Shown here one piece after another: positions 55,202 to 63,740 of a DNA stretch of 64,000 nt. This DNA is from an uncultured Oscillospiraceae bacterium (lineage in GTDB: Bacteria; Bacillota; Clostridia; Oscillospirales; Oscillospiraceae). Every line of letters begins with the position of its first letter. Within the stretch, counting starts at the first letter, position 1. The DNA is taken from positions 73,313 to 137,312 of the forward strand of contig CAKTIM010000004.1 in the NCBI GenBank assembly GCA_934565795.1, read 5' to 3'. A program made the position numbers and the translations under genes. The notes beneath the pieces were generated by a model. It worked only from the letters and a program-made list of their open reading frames with translations, did not search any database and was not told where the DNA came from.

Positions 55202-56740
55202 ATGCGAAAGAATCGATTTATTCCCCTGCTGCTGGCCCTGGCGCTGTGTGTGGGCCTGCTTCCCTGCGCGAGGGCGGATACGCCCAGCACCATTGTCTAC
55301 GGCTCCGGGGATTATACCCGCATCAATCCGGCCATGGACGAGCACGGAGAGATCAATGTGCTACTCTTTGACGGTCTGACCGACCATGATGGCGAAAACA
55401 ACATCGTTCCCCGGCTGGCCAAGTCCTGGGAATATGACGCGGAAAGCCTGACCTATACCTTCCATCTGGAGCAGGGGGTCAAGTGGCACGACGGGGTGGA
55501 ATTCACCGCCGAGGATGTGAAATTCACCATCGAGGCCATTATGAACCCGGACAACGGCTCCGAAAATGCCCCAAACTACGAGGACGTGGAGCAGATCACG
55601 GTGCTCGATCCCTACACCGTTTCCTTCCGCCTGTCCGCCCCCAATTATGCTTTTCTGGAATACATGACCATGGCCATTCTCCCCAAGCACCTTCTGGAGG
55701 GGGAGGATATGCAGCAATCCGATTTCTTCCGCGCCCCCGTGGGCACCGGCCCCTACCGGCTGGCCGAGTGGGACGAGGGGCAGGCCATCATCCTGGAAAA
55801 GAATGAGGACTATTTTGCCGGTGCGGCGAAGATCGACCGCATTATTTTTAAGATCGTCGCCGACGATAATGTGAAGGCCCTGCAGCTGCGCTCCGGGGAA
55901 CTGAGCCTGTCCCAGGTGACCCCAAAGGATGCGGCGCTGTTTGAAAACGATGGCGTGCACACGGTGTATGACGAGACCACCTCCGACTACCGGGGCATCC
56001 TCTACAATTTCTGGAACGAATACTGGCAGGAAAACGCCGACCTGATCCCCGCCATCAGCTGCCTGATTGACCGGCAGCAGATGGTGGACGCGGTGCTGCT
56101 GGGTAAGGGCGAGGTGGCCTACAGCCCCCTGCAGCGCAACGTATATAACGACCCCGACATGGAGCGCTACGACTACGACCCGGCCCGGGCGGAGCAGCTG
56201 CTGCTGGACGCCGGATGCCAGCGGGACAGCGAGGGCTACTGGTGCCGCAACGGGCAGCGCATCGGCTTTGTGATCAACGCCACCCCCGGCGATCAGGTGC
56301 GTATTGACCTGGCTCAAATCGCCGCTCAGCAGCTGCGCGCCGCCGGGCTGGAGGTCACGGCCAATGTCCCCGCCGGCGGCATCGACTGGGGCACCCAGCA
56401 GTGCTGCATCATCGGCTGGGGCTCCCCCTTTGACGCCGACGACCACACCTACAAGGTATTCGGCACCGACAAGGGCGCGAACTACTCCGGCTATTCCAAC
56501 CCCAAGGTGGACGAGGCCCTGACCCAGGCCCGGCAGACGGACGACCCCCAGGCCAGGAAGGAGGCCTACGCCGCTTTCCAGCAGGCCCTGGCCGAAGCGC
56601 CCGCCTACACCTTCTTCTGCTACATCGACGCCGTCTACGTAGCCGACAGCCGCATCCACGGCATCTCCACCGACACCACCCTGGGCCACCACGGCGTCGG
56701 CATCTTCTGGAACGTCTGCGACTGGACAATCGAGGAGTAA
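55202..56740 (+). CDS. Peptide/nickel ABC transporter solute-binding protein (family 5)
   Basis: The protein has 512 residues. A signal peptide (IPLLLALALCVGLLPCARA) is followed by the SBP family 5 fold: LTDHDGENNIVPRLAKSWE, FHLEQGVKWHDGVEFTAEDV, then VGTGPYRLAEWDEGQ and a C-terminal lobe ending in WNVCDWTIEE. It binds peptides or a metal complex for import. No typical lipobox is seen. AAAGGA precedes ATG 55202. The matching ATPase and permease genes start 605 bp downstream, on the far side of repeat array 8. Confidence 0.92.
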   Translation: MRKNRFIPLLLALALCVGLLPCARADTPSTIVYGSGDYTRINPAMDEHGEINVLLFDGLTDHDGENNIVPRLAKSWEYDAESLTYTFHLEQGVKWHDGVEFTAEDVKFTIEAIMNPDNGSENAPNYEDVEQITVLDPYTVSFRLSAPNYAFLEYMTMAILPKHLLEGEDMQQSDFFRAPVGTGPYRLAEWDEGQAIILEKNEDYFAGAAKIDRIIFKIVADDNVKALQLRSGELSLSQVTPKDAALFENDGVHTVYDETTSDYRGILYNFWNEYWQENADLIPAISCLIDRQQMVDAVLLGKGEVAYSPLQRNVYNDPDMERYDYDPARAEQLLLDAGCQRDSEGYWCRNGQRIGFVINATPGDQVRIDLAQIAAQQLRAAGLEVTANVPAGGIDWGTQQCCIIGWGSPFDADDHTYKVFGTDKGANYSGYSNPKVDEALTQARQTDDPQARKEAYAAFQQALAEAPAYTFFCYIDAVYVADSRIHGISTDTTLGHHGVGIFWNVCDWTIEE

Positions 56741-56854
56741 CTTGAGTTGCCCCCCGTAGTAGCCAATATCTGTTAAAGTTTTATCTTTGATAGAGGAGGC
56801 TTTAAGTTAAACATGCATCAATCTTCACCATATAGAGTAAAACTTTAATGGATA

Positions 56855-57297
56855 TAGGCTAGTAGGGGCGGATACCAGCCGCCCGCAACGTCGCGGAATT
56901 GAGCTGTCAGTTGAATGAACATGACCAAAAGTTTCTGAGTTCGTAGGGGGCGGCAATTTGTCGCCCCGCCGAGTACCGGGATTGAGCGTTTCGTCTATAC
57001 AGCTCACGTTCGTTACCTTTCGGGCGGCTAATATCCGCCCCTACGGATTGGTGCATTCCATTCACCGTACCCTCTAAAAAGAACGTACTGCGGTAGGCCC
57101 TCTTCAGTCAGCCCTACGGGCTGCCAGCTAATAAATCGAGGTATGATTGCCACCGGCAATCATTGATATTTTGATTCGCTGCGCGGCGCACCACCCCAAG
57201 GGAAGCTTTGGCGGTAGCGGCAACCTGATCCCATTCAACGGGGGCTGTCGGAGCGGCAACGCTTTGGGGCGGCAAAGTTGCCGCCCCCTACAGGGCT
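56855..57297. repeat. Mosaic palindromic repeat array 8
   Basis: Units in order: R1 (near 56861), R3 (near 56944), R1 inverted (near 57022), the reverse hairpin block with insert N copy 5, then an R3-like unit (near 57265). It splits the peptide transporter genes. The left border carries AAAACTTTAATGG and GGCTAGTAGGGG, also found at the right border of array 9. Bases 56741-56854 hold no gene apart from an 11-codon frame after GAGGAGG that I do not trust. Confidence 0.83.
57129..57193 (-). mobile_element. Nested insert N, copy 5 (reverse orientation)
   Basis: The reverse complement starts TGGTGCGCCGCGCAGCGAATC and ends TTTATTAG. It interrupts the reverse-facing hairpin block at the same internal point as copies 1, 2, 4 and 6. 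Confidence 0.7.
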
Positions 57298-57345
57298 GGT
57301 GTGTGGATTTGTATCGTGGGGAAGCGCTGAGATGGAGGCGTTTTT

Positions 57346-58356
57346 ATGGAAAATATTCTGGAGCTGAAAAACCTGACCGTGTCCATTGATTCCCCCATGG
57401 GGAAGGTGGAGGCGGTGCGTGGGGTGAGCCTGGCGCTTCGGCCGGGGGAGGTTCTTGCCATTGTGGGGGAATCCGGCTGCGGCAAGAGCATGCTGTGTCG
57501 CAGCATCATGAAGCTGCTGCCCCGATCCGCCCGGATCGAGGGCGGGCAGATCATTGCAAACGGCGTGGACATCACCGGCTACTCCCAGCGGGAGATGAAC
57601 CGGCTGCGAGGGAGGCTATTCAGCATGGTGCTCCAGGACCCCATGACAGCGCTGGATCTGACGCAGACCGTGGAGGCCCAGATCGCCGAGGCGGTGCGGG
57701 TGCACAGCCCCCGGTTGGACAGGCAGGCGCTGCACCAAAGGGTGATGGAGCTGATGGAGCTGGTGGGCATTCCCCAGCCGGAAACGCGCGGAAAATTATA
57801 CCCCTATCATTTCTCCGGCGGCCAGCGGCAGCGGGTGGTGATGGCCATCGCCCTGGCGGCGGATCCCAAAATTCTTTTGGCAGACGAGCCGACTACCGCA
57901 CTGGATGTGACGGTGCAGGCGCAGATTCTGGATCTGCTGAAAAGCATTCAGCGCAGGCTCCACACTGCCACCATCCTAATTTCCCACGACCTGGGTGTGG
58001 TGGCGCGGGCCGCCGACCGGGTGGCCATCATGTACGCCGGGCGGATCGTGGAGATCGGCACGGCGGAGGAAATCTACTATGACCCCCGCCATCCCTACAC
58101 CTGGGGGCTGATGCGCTCCCTGCCAGCCCTGGCCAAGGGCGGGAAGCTGTATACCATCCCCGGCATGCCCCCCTCCCTGGTCGATCCGCCCAGGGGGGAC
58201 GCCTTTGCCTGCCGGAACGAATACGCCCTGGCCATCGATTACGAGGAAGCGCCCCCCATGTTCCGGGTGTCGGATACCCACTATGCCGCCACCTGGCTTC
58301 TGGACGAGCGCGCCCCCAGGGTGACGCCGCCCATTGGAGGAGCTGCCCATGGATGA
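57346..58356 (+). CDS. Peptide/nickel ABC transporter ATP-binding protein (DppD-like)
   Basis: The protein has 336 residues. The ABC ATPase shows Walker A GESGCGKS at 41-48, signature FSGGQRQR, Walker [13 protein letters not shown] and switch ISHDLGVV. After it comes the oligopeptide-type C-terminal region ([12 protein letters not shown] and [10 protein letters not shown]), which in full family members ends with a Cys-rich cluster; only one or two Cys remain here. It pairs with the next ATPase. ATG 57346 has GGAGG upstream. Its end overlaps the next gene by eight bases. Confidence 0.94.
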   Translation: MENILELKNLTVSIDSPMGKVEAVRGVSLALRPGEVLAIVGESGCGKSMLCRSIMKLLPRSARIEGGQIIANGVDITGYSQREMNRLRGRLFSMVLQDPMTALDLTQTVEAQIAEAVRVHSPRLDRQALHQRVMELMELVGIPQPETRGKLYPYHFSGGQRQRVVMAIALAADPKILLADEPTTALDVTVQAQILDLLKSIQRRLHTATILISHDLGVVARAADRVAIMYAGRIVEIGTAEEIYYDPRHPYTWGLMRSLPALAKGGKLYTIPGMPPSLVDPPRGDAFACRNEYALAIDYEEAPPMFRVSDTHYAATWLLDERAPRVTPPIGGAAHG

Positions 58357-59260
58357 AGCAATTGTTACCGTCCGCCACCTGACCCATCGGTTCCGCCTGG
58401 GGAAAAAGGACTCCCTCACGGCGGTGGACGACCTGTCCTTTACCATCCGCCGGGGGGAGATTCTGGGACTGGTGGGGGAATCCGGCTGCGGAAAATCCAC
58501 CGTGGCCCGATGCCTGATGAATTTGTACCGGCCCACGGCGGGGGAAATTTGGTTCAACGGAGTCAATACCTGCGACCCGGCAGCCTTCCGGGCCAATCGT
58601 GACATGCTCCAGCAGCGGCGGCAGCTGATTTTTCAGGACTCCGCCTCCAGCCTGAATCCCCGGATGAAGGCGGCGGACATTGTGGCTGAGCCGATGAAAA
58701 TTCACCATATCCGCCCGCCACGGGGCAGCTACCGGCAGGAGGCTGCCTTTCAGCTGCATTATGTGGGGCTGGACGAGCAATATCTGGATAAATACCCCGG
58801 CCAGCTCTCCGGCGGCCAGCGGCAGCGCATTGCCATTGCCCGGGCGCTGTCCATGGAGCCGGAGCTGCTGATCGCCGACGAGCCGATTGCGTCGCTGGAT
58901 GTGTCCATCCAGGCGCAGATCGTCAATCTTTTTAAGCATTTACAGCAGGAGCACGGCTTTTCCATCCTCTTCATTGCCCACGATCTGGCCATGGTGGAAT
59001 ACCTGTGCGACCGCATCGGGGTGATGTACCGGGGGCGGCTGGTGGAGCTGGCAGGCGCTGCTGAGCTGGCGGCCAATCCACTGCACCCCTATACCCGGCT
59101 GCTGCTGTCCGCCATTCCCGTCCCCGATCCCATCCGGGAGCGGAGCCGCCCGGCGGTGTGCTTTGACGACATGGATTTCCCCACCCGGGGCGAGCTGCGG
59201 GAGGTTTTCCCCGGTCACTATGTCCTGACGCAGGAGGAACGCAAGGAGAAAACGGAATGA
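58349..59260 (+). CDS. Peptide/nickel ABC transporter ATP-binding protein (DppF-like)
   Basis: The protein has 303 residues. Motifs are Walker A GESGCGKS at 43-50, Q-loop QLIFQDSASSLNPRMK (typical of DppF/OppF), signature LSGGQRQR, Walker B LLIADEPIASLD and IAHDLAMV. It forms the heterodimeric motor with the upstream ATPase. ATG 58349 is preferred over 58334 because GGAGGAG is 6 nt upstream. Its stop overlaps the permease start (ATGA). Confidence 0.94.
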   Translation: MDEAIVTVRHLTHRFRLGKKDSLTAVDDLSFTIRRGEILGLVGESGCGKSTVARCLMNLYRPTAGEIWFNGVNTCDPAAFRANRDMLQQRRQLIFQDSASSLNPRMKAADIVAEPMKIHHIRPPRGSYRQEAAFQLHYVGLDEQYLDKYPGQLSGGQRQRIAIARALSMEPELLIADEPIASLDVSIQAQIVNLFKHLQQEHGFSILFIAHDLAMVEYLCDRIGVMYRGRLVELAGAAELAANPLHPYTRLLLSAIPVPDPIRERSRPAVCFDDMDFPTRGELREVFPGHYVLTQEERKEKTE

Positions 59261-60255
59261 AGAAACATCTCTGGGCCTATTATGGCAGGAAGCTGGCCGT
59301 GTTCGTGCTGAGCGTGCTGGTGCTGTCGGCGCTGGTATTTTTTCTGTCCCGCATGACGCCCACCGATCCGCTGCTGGCTTATTATGGGGATCGGACGGAG
59401 AAAATGAGCACGGCGGAAAAGGAGCAGGCCCGCGCAAGGCTGGGGCTGGATCAGCCGGTGACGGTTCAGTATCTGCGCTGGCTGAGGGGCGCGCTGCGGG
59501 GGGACTTTGGCATCTCCTATAAATACAAGCAGAGCGTCACCGCCGTGATCGGAAAGCGGATGGGCAATACCCTGATTCTGGGCGGCCTTGGCTTTGTGCT
59601 GACCTTTGGCGGCAGCCTGCTGCTGGGGGTGCTGTGCGCCTGGAAGGAGGACGGCGTGCTGGATCGGCTGCTGTGCCGCCTGGGCACGGTGCTCAGCTGC
59701 ATCCCGGAGTTCTGGCTGTCGCTGGTGCTGATCCTGATTTTCTGCGTGCAGCTGCGGTGGCTGCCCAGCTCCGGCGCGTACTCCGTGGGCAATTCCGGCG
59801 ACCTGGCCGACCGGGCGCTCCACCTGATCCTGCCGCTGACGGTGGTCATTCTGGGGCATCTGTGGTACTATGCCTACCTGATCCGAAACAAGCTGCTGGA
59901 GGAGGCACGGGCGGACTATGTGCTGCTGTGCAGGATCAAGGGGCTGAGCAAGGGGCGGATTCTCTTCTGCCACTGTCTGCGCGGCTCCCTGCCCGCCTAT
60001 ATCAGCCTGATGGCAATCTCCGTGCCCCACATCCTGGGGGGCACCTACATTGTGGAGACGGTGTTCTCCTATCCCGGCATCGGCACCCTTTCCTATGAGG
60101 CCGCCCGGCTGGCGGATTATAATATGCTCATGGTGCTGGCCATGCTCACCGGGGTAACGGTGATCTTCTGCAATCTGCTGGGGCAGATCATCAACGAGCG
60201 GATCGATCCCCGCATTCGCGCCGCCCAGGCGTGGGAACAGGAGGCGGCGCAATGA
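59257..60255 (+). CDS. Peptide/nickel ABC transporter permease (DppB-like)
   Basis: This 332-residue membrane protein has a first segment near residues 12-32, an extracellular loop typical of DppB (RLGLDQPVTVQYLRWLRGAL) and five further segments. The ATPase-contacting region is EEARADYVLLCRIKGLSKGRI, and the family ending FSYPGIGTLSYEAARLADYN is present. It overlaps its neighbours by four bases on both sides, so the four genes are translated together. Confidence 0.94.
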   Translation: MKKHLWAYYGRKLAVFVLSVLVLSALVFFLSRMTPTDPLLAYYGDRTEKMSTAEKEQARARLGLDQPVTVQYLRWLRGALRGDFGISYKYKQSVTAVIGKRMGNTLILGGLGFVLTFGGSLLLGVLCAWKEDGVLDRLLCRLGTVLSCIPEFWLSLVLILIFCVQLRWLPSSGAYSVGNSGDLADRALHLILPLTVVILGHLWYYAYLIRNKLLEEARADYVLLCRIKGLSKGRILFCHCLRGSLPAYISLMAISVPHILGGTYIVETVFSYPGIGTLSYEAARLADYNMLMVLAMLTGVTVIFCNLLGQIINERIDPRIRAAQAWEQEAAQ

Positions 60256-61130
60256 ACGACCCGTTTCAGCTGGTGGGCATTCGCCCCCAGGAAACGCCGC
60301 CCCCGGCGGGAAAGCTGCGGCAGCGGAGGCCGGTTCTGAGCCTTGCTGTGCTGGTACTGCTGGTGCTGGGGTGCCTGGCCGCCCCGCTGATCGCCCCGGG
60401 CGACCCCGGCTACCTGGATCTGCTGCACACCTCCCAGGCCCCCGGCGGGGAATTCCTTTTCGGCACGGATTCCATGGGCCGGGATCTGTTCCGCTGCATC
60501 TGGCACGGCGGACGGGTGTCGCTGTTCATCGGCTTTCTCGCCACGCTGATCTCCACTGCCATTGCCGTGGTGTACGGAGCGGTGAGCGGCGTCTCTGCCC
60601 CAATGGTGGACAGCGCCATGATGCGCCTGACGGAAATACTGCTCAGCGTGCCGGAGCTGCTGACGGTGCTGTTCCTGCAAGCCATCTGGGGGGTGGCCAC
60701 GCCGGTGTCCATTGCCGTGATTATCGGCCTTACCTCCTGGTATTCCATTGCGAAGGTGGTGCGCACGGAGGTGCGGCAGCTGCGCGGCAGCGAATATGTG
60801 ATCGCCTCCCGGGCCATGGGCGGACGCTTTGCCCATATCCTGCGGCAGCATCTGGCCCCGAACTTCCTCTCCTCCATCATGTTCATGGTGGTGATGAACG
60901 TCCGCTCCGCCATTGTCGCCGAATCCACATTGAGCTTTCTCGGCATGGGACTGCCCATCGACACCGTCTCCTGGGGGAGCATGCTGTCCCTGGCCGAGCG
61001 CGCCCTGATGACTGGCAGCTGGTGGGTCATTCTCATCCCCGGCGCGTTCCTGGTGGCGCTGCTGCTTAGCCTGACCGAAATCGGCAACTGGCTCCGCAGA
61101 GAAAGCAGCCGGAGAGAAAGCAACCTATAA
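60252..61130 (+). CDS. Peptide/nickel ABC transporter permease (DppC-like)
   Basis: The protein has 292 residues. It has a cytoplasmic N-terminus, then about six membrane segments, the DppC-type GTDSMGRDLFRCIWHGGRVS, the coupling loop EYVIASRAMGGRFAHILRQH and AESTLSFLGMGLPIDTVSWG near the end. ATG 60252 overlaps the DppB stop. The stop codon (61128-61130) is followed immediately by MITE-like element D, so no native trailer remains. Confidence 0.94.
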   Translation: MNDPFQLVGIRPQETPPPAGKLRQRRPVLSLAVLVLLVLGCLAAPLIAPGDPGYLDLLHTSQAPGGEFLFGTDSMGRDLFRCIWHGGRVSLFIGFLATLISTAIAVVYGAVSGVSAPMVDSAMMRLTEILLSVPELLTVLFLQAIWGVATPVSIAVIIGLTSWYSIAKVVRTEVRQLRGSEYVIASRAMGGRFAHILRQHLAPNFLSSIMFMVVMNVRSAIVAESTLSFLGMGLPIDTVSWGSMLSLAERALMTGSWWVILIPGAFLVALLLSLTEIGNWLRRESSRRESNL

Positions 61131-61348
61131 GGCAACACCGCGCAATTGTGCCTGCGAGCCTCAGCCGCCTTTTTGCCTCACTTCTTCAGTTTGAAAAGTG
61201 AGAAATATTGCGCAGCCGTTGCCAGCGTAAGCTGGCTTACGGATGCGGCATACCCCTTGCGGGTACATACAGTATTCCTTCGTTTTCCAAACCTTGAATT
61301 GCGGCAAAAATCCTGGCTGAGGCTCTTGCCAAATTGTGCGTTGCTGCC
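61131..61348. mobile_element. MITE-like element D
   Basis: 218 bp. The left end (GGCAACACCGCGCAATTGTG, continuing to AGCCTCAGCC) and the reverse complement of the right end (GGCAGCAACGCACAATTTGG, continuing to AGCCTCAGCC) are inverted repeats of about 35 bp. Inside is a smaller palindromic centre with GCCAGCGTAAGCTGGC. No coding content. It begins at the base after the dppC-like stop codon. Confidence 0.75.
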
Positions 61349-61356
61349 ATAAATTT

Positions 61357-61382
61357 CAGCCAGTGCCGCGCGGCACTGGCTG
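61357..61382. promoter_or_regulatory. 26-bp perfect palindrome
   Basis: CAGCCAGTGCCGC directly followed by its reverse complement GCGGCACTGGCTG, then AAAAAA. It could be a terminator for minus-strand transcripts or the end of a second mobile element next to D. Confidence 0.45.
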
Positions 61383-61399
61383 AAAAAATGCAACAAAAC

Positions 61400-61434
61400 A
61401 GCCGCCCCCTCCAGATTCGGAGAGGGCGGCTTTT
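61400..61434. terminator. Bidirectional terminator between the peptide transporter operon and the surface protein gene
   Basis: GCCGCCCCCTCC and GGAGAGGGCGGC form the stem (one G-T type mismatch), with TTTT on the plus side and TGTTTTG on the minus side. Confidence 0.8.
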
Positions 61435-61440
61435 GGTTTA

Positions 61441-62997
61441 TTATTCATCCTCGTCGTCAAAGTAGATGCTCAGGTCGCCCAGGTCGCTGAGGTCGTCCCA
61501 TTCGGGGGCCTCGTCGGCAGGGGGCGCGGAGGGCTGCTTGGCGGCAAATTTTGGCGTGTGGGGCTGACTGCCGGGCCGGGAGGCCTGACGCTGGGGGGCT
61601 GCCGGGCGCTTTGCGGGCACCGGCTGCTTCGCGTCCTCCTGGCGGCCGTCGGAGTAGAGACGCAGGATAATGATCGTGGCCACGATGCCCAGAACGGCGA
61701 TCAGGACGATCACGCCCACCACCACCAGCAGCAGGGTATTCGACCGGGAGGGGGCGTCGGGAATCAGCGGAGGAATGGTTTCCTCCGTGGCGGTGGCCTC
61801 GTCCCAGGGCGTCAGGGTGGAGGCGGTGGGCGCGACGGTGGCCTCCTGGCTCACCTGCTGGGAGGGGACGGTGCTGTCCTGCCCCGGCGTGGTGACATAG
61901 GTCACGGCGGCGCAGCTGGTCTTGGTGGCGGCGCTGATCTCACTGCCGTTGGTGCAGCGGACGGCGCAGTAGTAATAGGTGGTGCCCGGAACATAATCCG
62001 GGGTAAAGCTGGCGGTGGTAGCGCCCAGGATGGCCTTGCCGCCCACGTTGGAATTGATGGTATTTTTGTACCACTGGTAGGTCAGTGTGGTGTTGCGCTC
62101 AGAGCTGAGGGCAGAAATTTGCAGCGTGGTGCCCTCGGTGGGCTTCAGGTTGGCGCTGGCGGGCTGCTGCTGGATGGTGGGGGCGGTCAGCTCCTGATTC
62201 ATTACGCTGATGACTGCGGGGTCGCTCCACACATTGCCGCCCTGGCCGACGAATTCGGCCCGCACCCGCCATTCGTTCAGCTCCTTGGGAATGTGGTCAA
62301 GCCCCAGCCGCTCGCTGTTCAGCCCGGTCACCACCAGACCGGGGAAGCGGTTGGGCGCCTTTTCGGCCAGCACGTCAATGCTGCCGCCGGGGTTTTGCAG
62401 ATGCCAGATAATATCCAGACAGGAATCCGCCCGTGCCACAAACTCCGCATACCCGCCCTCACGCACATTCTCACTGGTGGGGTGCTTGGTAACAACAGGC
62501 ATACTGCTGGTAACAGGCGGCGTGGTGGGAGGATTCGTGGGTGGATTGGTCGGCGGGGTAGTCGGATTGGTGGGGCTACTGGGGCCACTGGGATCACTCG
62601 GGTTACTGGGATCACTGGGGCTGCTGGGTTCGCTGGGATTACTGGGGTTGCTGGGATCGCTGGGATCGCTCGGTGCGCTGGGATTGCTGGGTTCGCTGGG
62701 GCCGCTGGGCGTACTGGGATTATCAGGATTACTGGGGTCAGTGTCGCCGCCGGTACCAGTGCCGGAACCGCCGCCAGTATCAGAGCCACCGCCGGAGCCA
62801 CCAGTATCAGAGCCGCCGGAATCACCGGCGGTGTCGGAGCCGCCGTCACCGCCGGGCGTATTTTCGCCCTGTGGATTGGCATCCTGTTCCTCGCTGGAGA
62901 ACGCGATCACCGGCGCTGCGGCCAGGGCAGACAGGCTGCTCACCATCAGCGCAAGCGCCAGGGTCAGCACCAATATCATAGACAAGGTCTTTTTCAT
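61441..62997 (-). CDS. Large surface protein: Ser/Pro stalk, two Ig-like domains, membrane anchor
   Basis: The protein has 518 residues. Signal peptide (LVLTLALALMVSSLSALAAA), then a Gly/Asp/Ser stretch (about 45-85), a stalk of PSNPS-like repeats (about 86-165), an Ig-like domain (about 168-270) related to that in the lipoprotein at 40667, and a second Ig-like domain (about 273-365, with WYKN and YYYCAVRC). A linker, one membrane segment (about 425-447) and a Pro/Lys/acidic cytoplasmic tail end it. It is likely exposed on the surface and may bind other cells or glycans. GGAGGAAA sets ATG 62997. Confidence 0.85.
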   Translation of the reverse strand: MKKTLSMILVLTLALALMVSSLSALAAAPVIAFSSEEQDANPQGENTPGGDGGSDTAGDSGGSDTGGSGGGSDTGGGSGTGTGGDTDPSNPDNPSTPSGPSEPSNPSAPSDPSDPSNPSNPSEPSSPSDPSNPSDPSGPSSPTNPTTPPTNPPTNPPTTPPVTSSMPVVTKHPTSENVREGGYAEFVARADSCLDIIWHLQNPGGSIDVLAEKAPNRFPGLVVTGLNSERLGLDHIPKELNEWRVRAEFVGQGGNVWSDPAVISVMNQELTAPTIQQQPASANLKPTEGTTLQISALSSERNTTLTYQWYKNTINSNVGGKAILGATTASFTPDYVPGTTYYYCAVRCTNGSEISAATKTSCAAVTYVTTPGQDSTVPSQQVSQEATVAPTASTLTPWDEATATEETIPPLIPDAPSRSNTLLLVVVGVIVLIAVLGIVATIIILRLYSDGRQEDAKQPVPAKRPAAPQRQASRPGSQPHTPKFAAKQPSAPPADEAPEWDDLSDLGDLSIYFDDEDE

Positions 62998-63060
62998 GTT
63001 TTTCCTCCTGGATGCACCCGCCTGAGGGCGGATGGAGACGAAAGATAAACGTTAACTTGT

Positions 63061-63089
63061 ATTATATTTTATTTTCCCTGTTGCGTCAA
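63061..63089 (-). promoter_or_regulatory. Promoter of the large surface protein gene
   Basis: On the minus strand, TTGACG (63089-63084), a 17-bp spacer and a perfect TATAAT (63066-63061). Confidence 0.78.
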
Positions 63090-63334
63090 CTGGTAAAATA
63101 AACACCAACGGAGAAACCGCCCCAAAAACGGAAGAAAGGGCAGCCCCCTCGTAGGGGCGGATACCAGCCGCCCGAAACGTAACGGTTTCGATAGCAGTGA
63201 GTTGAACGAAAGCAGGAAAAACTTCTGAGCCTCGTAGGGGTCGGCAATTTGTCGACCCTCAGCCTGGCGGTTTCGGAAGCAGTAAAGATGAACGTACAAC
63301 AAAAAAGGATACATCCCCAAGCTTCCATGTGGGG

Positions 63335-63401
63335 TGTTGCAGAGCGCAGCGAATCTTTAATTACAATCATTGCCGGTGGCAATGATACCATAATTAATTA
63401 G
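63335..63401 (+). mobile_element. Nested insert N, copy 6
   Basis: About 67 bp starting TGTTGCAGAGCGCAGCGAATC, ending AATTAATTAG, close to copy 2 and with the same AATCATTGCC/GGCAATGAT dyad. Confidence 0.7.
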
Positions 63402-63674
63402 CTGTCGCCGCAGCGACTGAAGAGGGCACTCAGGTAATGGTTTTGAAAGAGATTTAACTAAAGAGGTAAAAGGTACAACGTTTTAAGTGCGTAGGGGCGG
63501 ATATTAGCCGCCCGCCATGTACCGGGATTGAGCGTTTCGTCTATACTGCTCACGTTCGTTACCTTTCGGGCGGCTGGTATCCGCCCCTACGGGTGAGGTG
63601 CTTCCCATTCAACGCACCCTTAATAAAGAACCACGTGCGGTAGGCCCTCTTCAGTCAGCCCTACGGGCTGCCAG

Positions 63675-63740
63675 CTAATGAATCAAGGTATGATTGCCAC
63701 CGGCAATCATTGATATTCTGATTCGCTGCGCGGAGCACCA
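63675..63740 (-). mobile_element. Nested insert N, copy 7 (reverse orientation)
   Basis: The reverse complement starts TGGTGCTCCGCGCAGCGAATC and ends GATTCATTAG, in the reverse-facing hairpin block of array 9. This array thus has two inserts in opposite orientations. Confidence 0.7.

Noticed and set aside
56811..56846. An 11-codon frame after GAGGAGG before array 8
   Set aside because: The spacing to ATG is 13 nt and the frame is too short to support.
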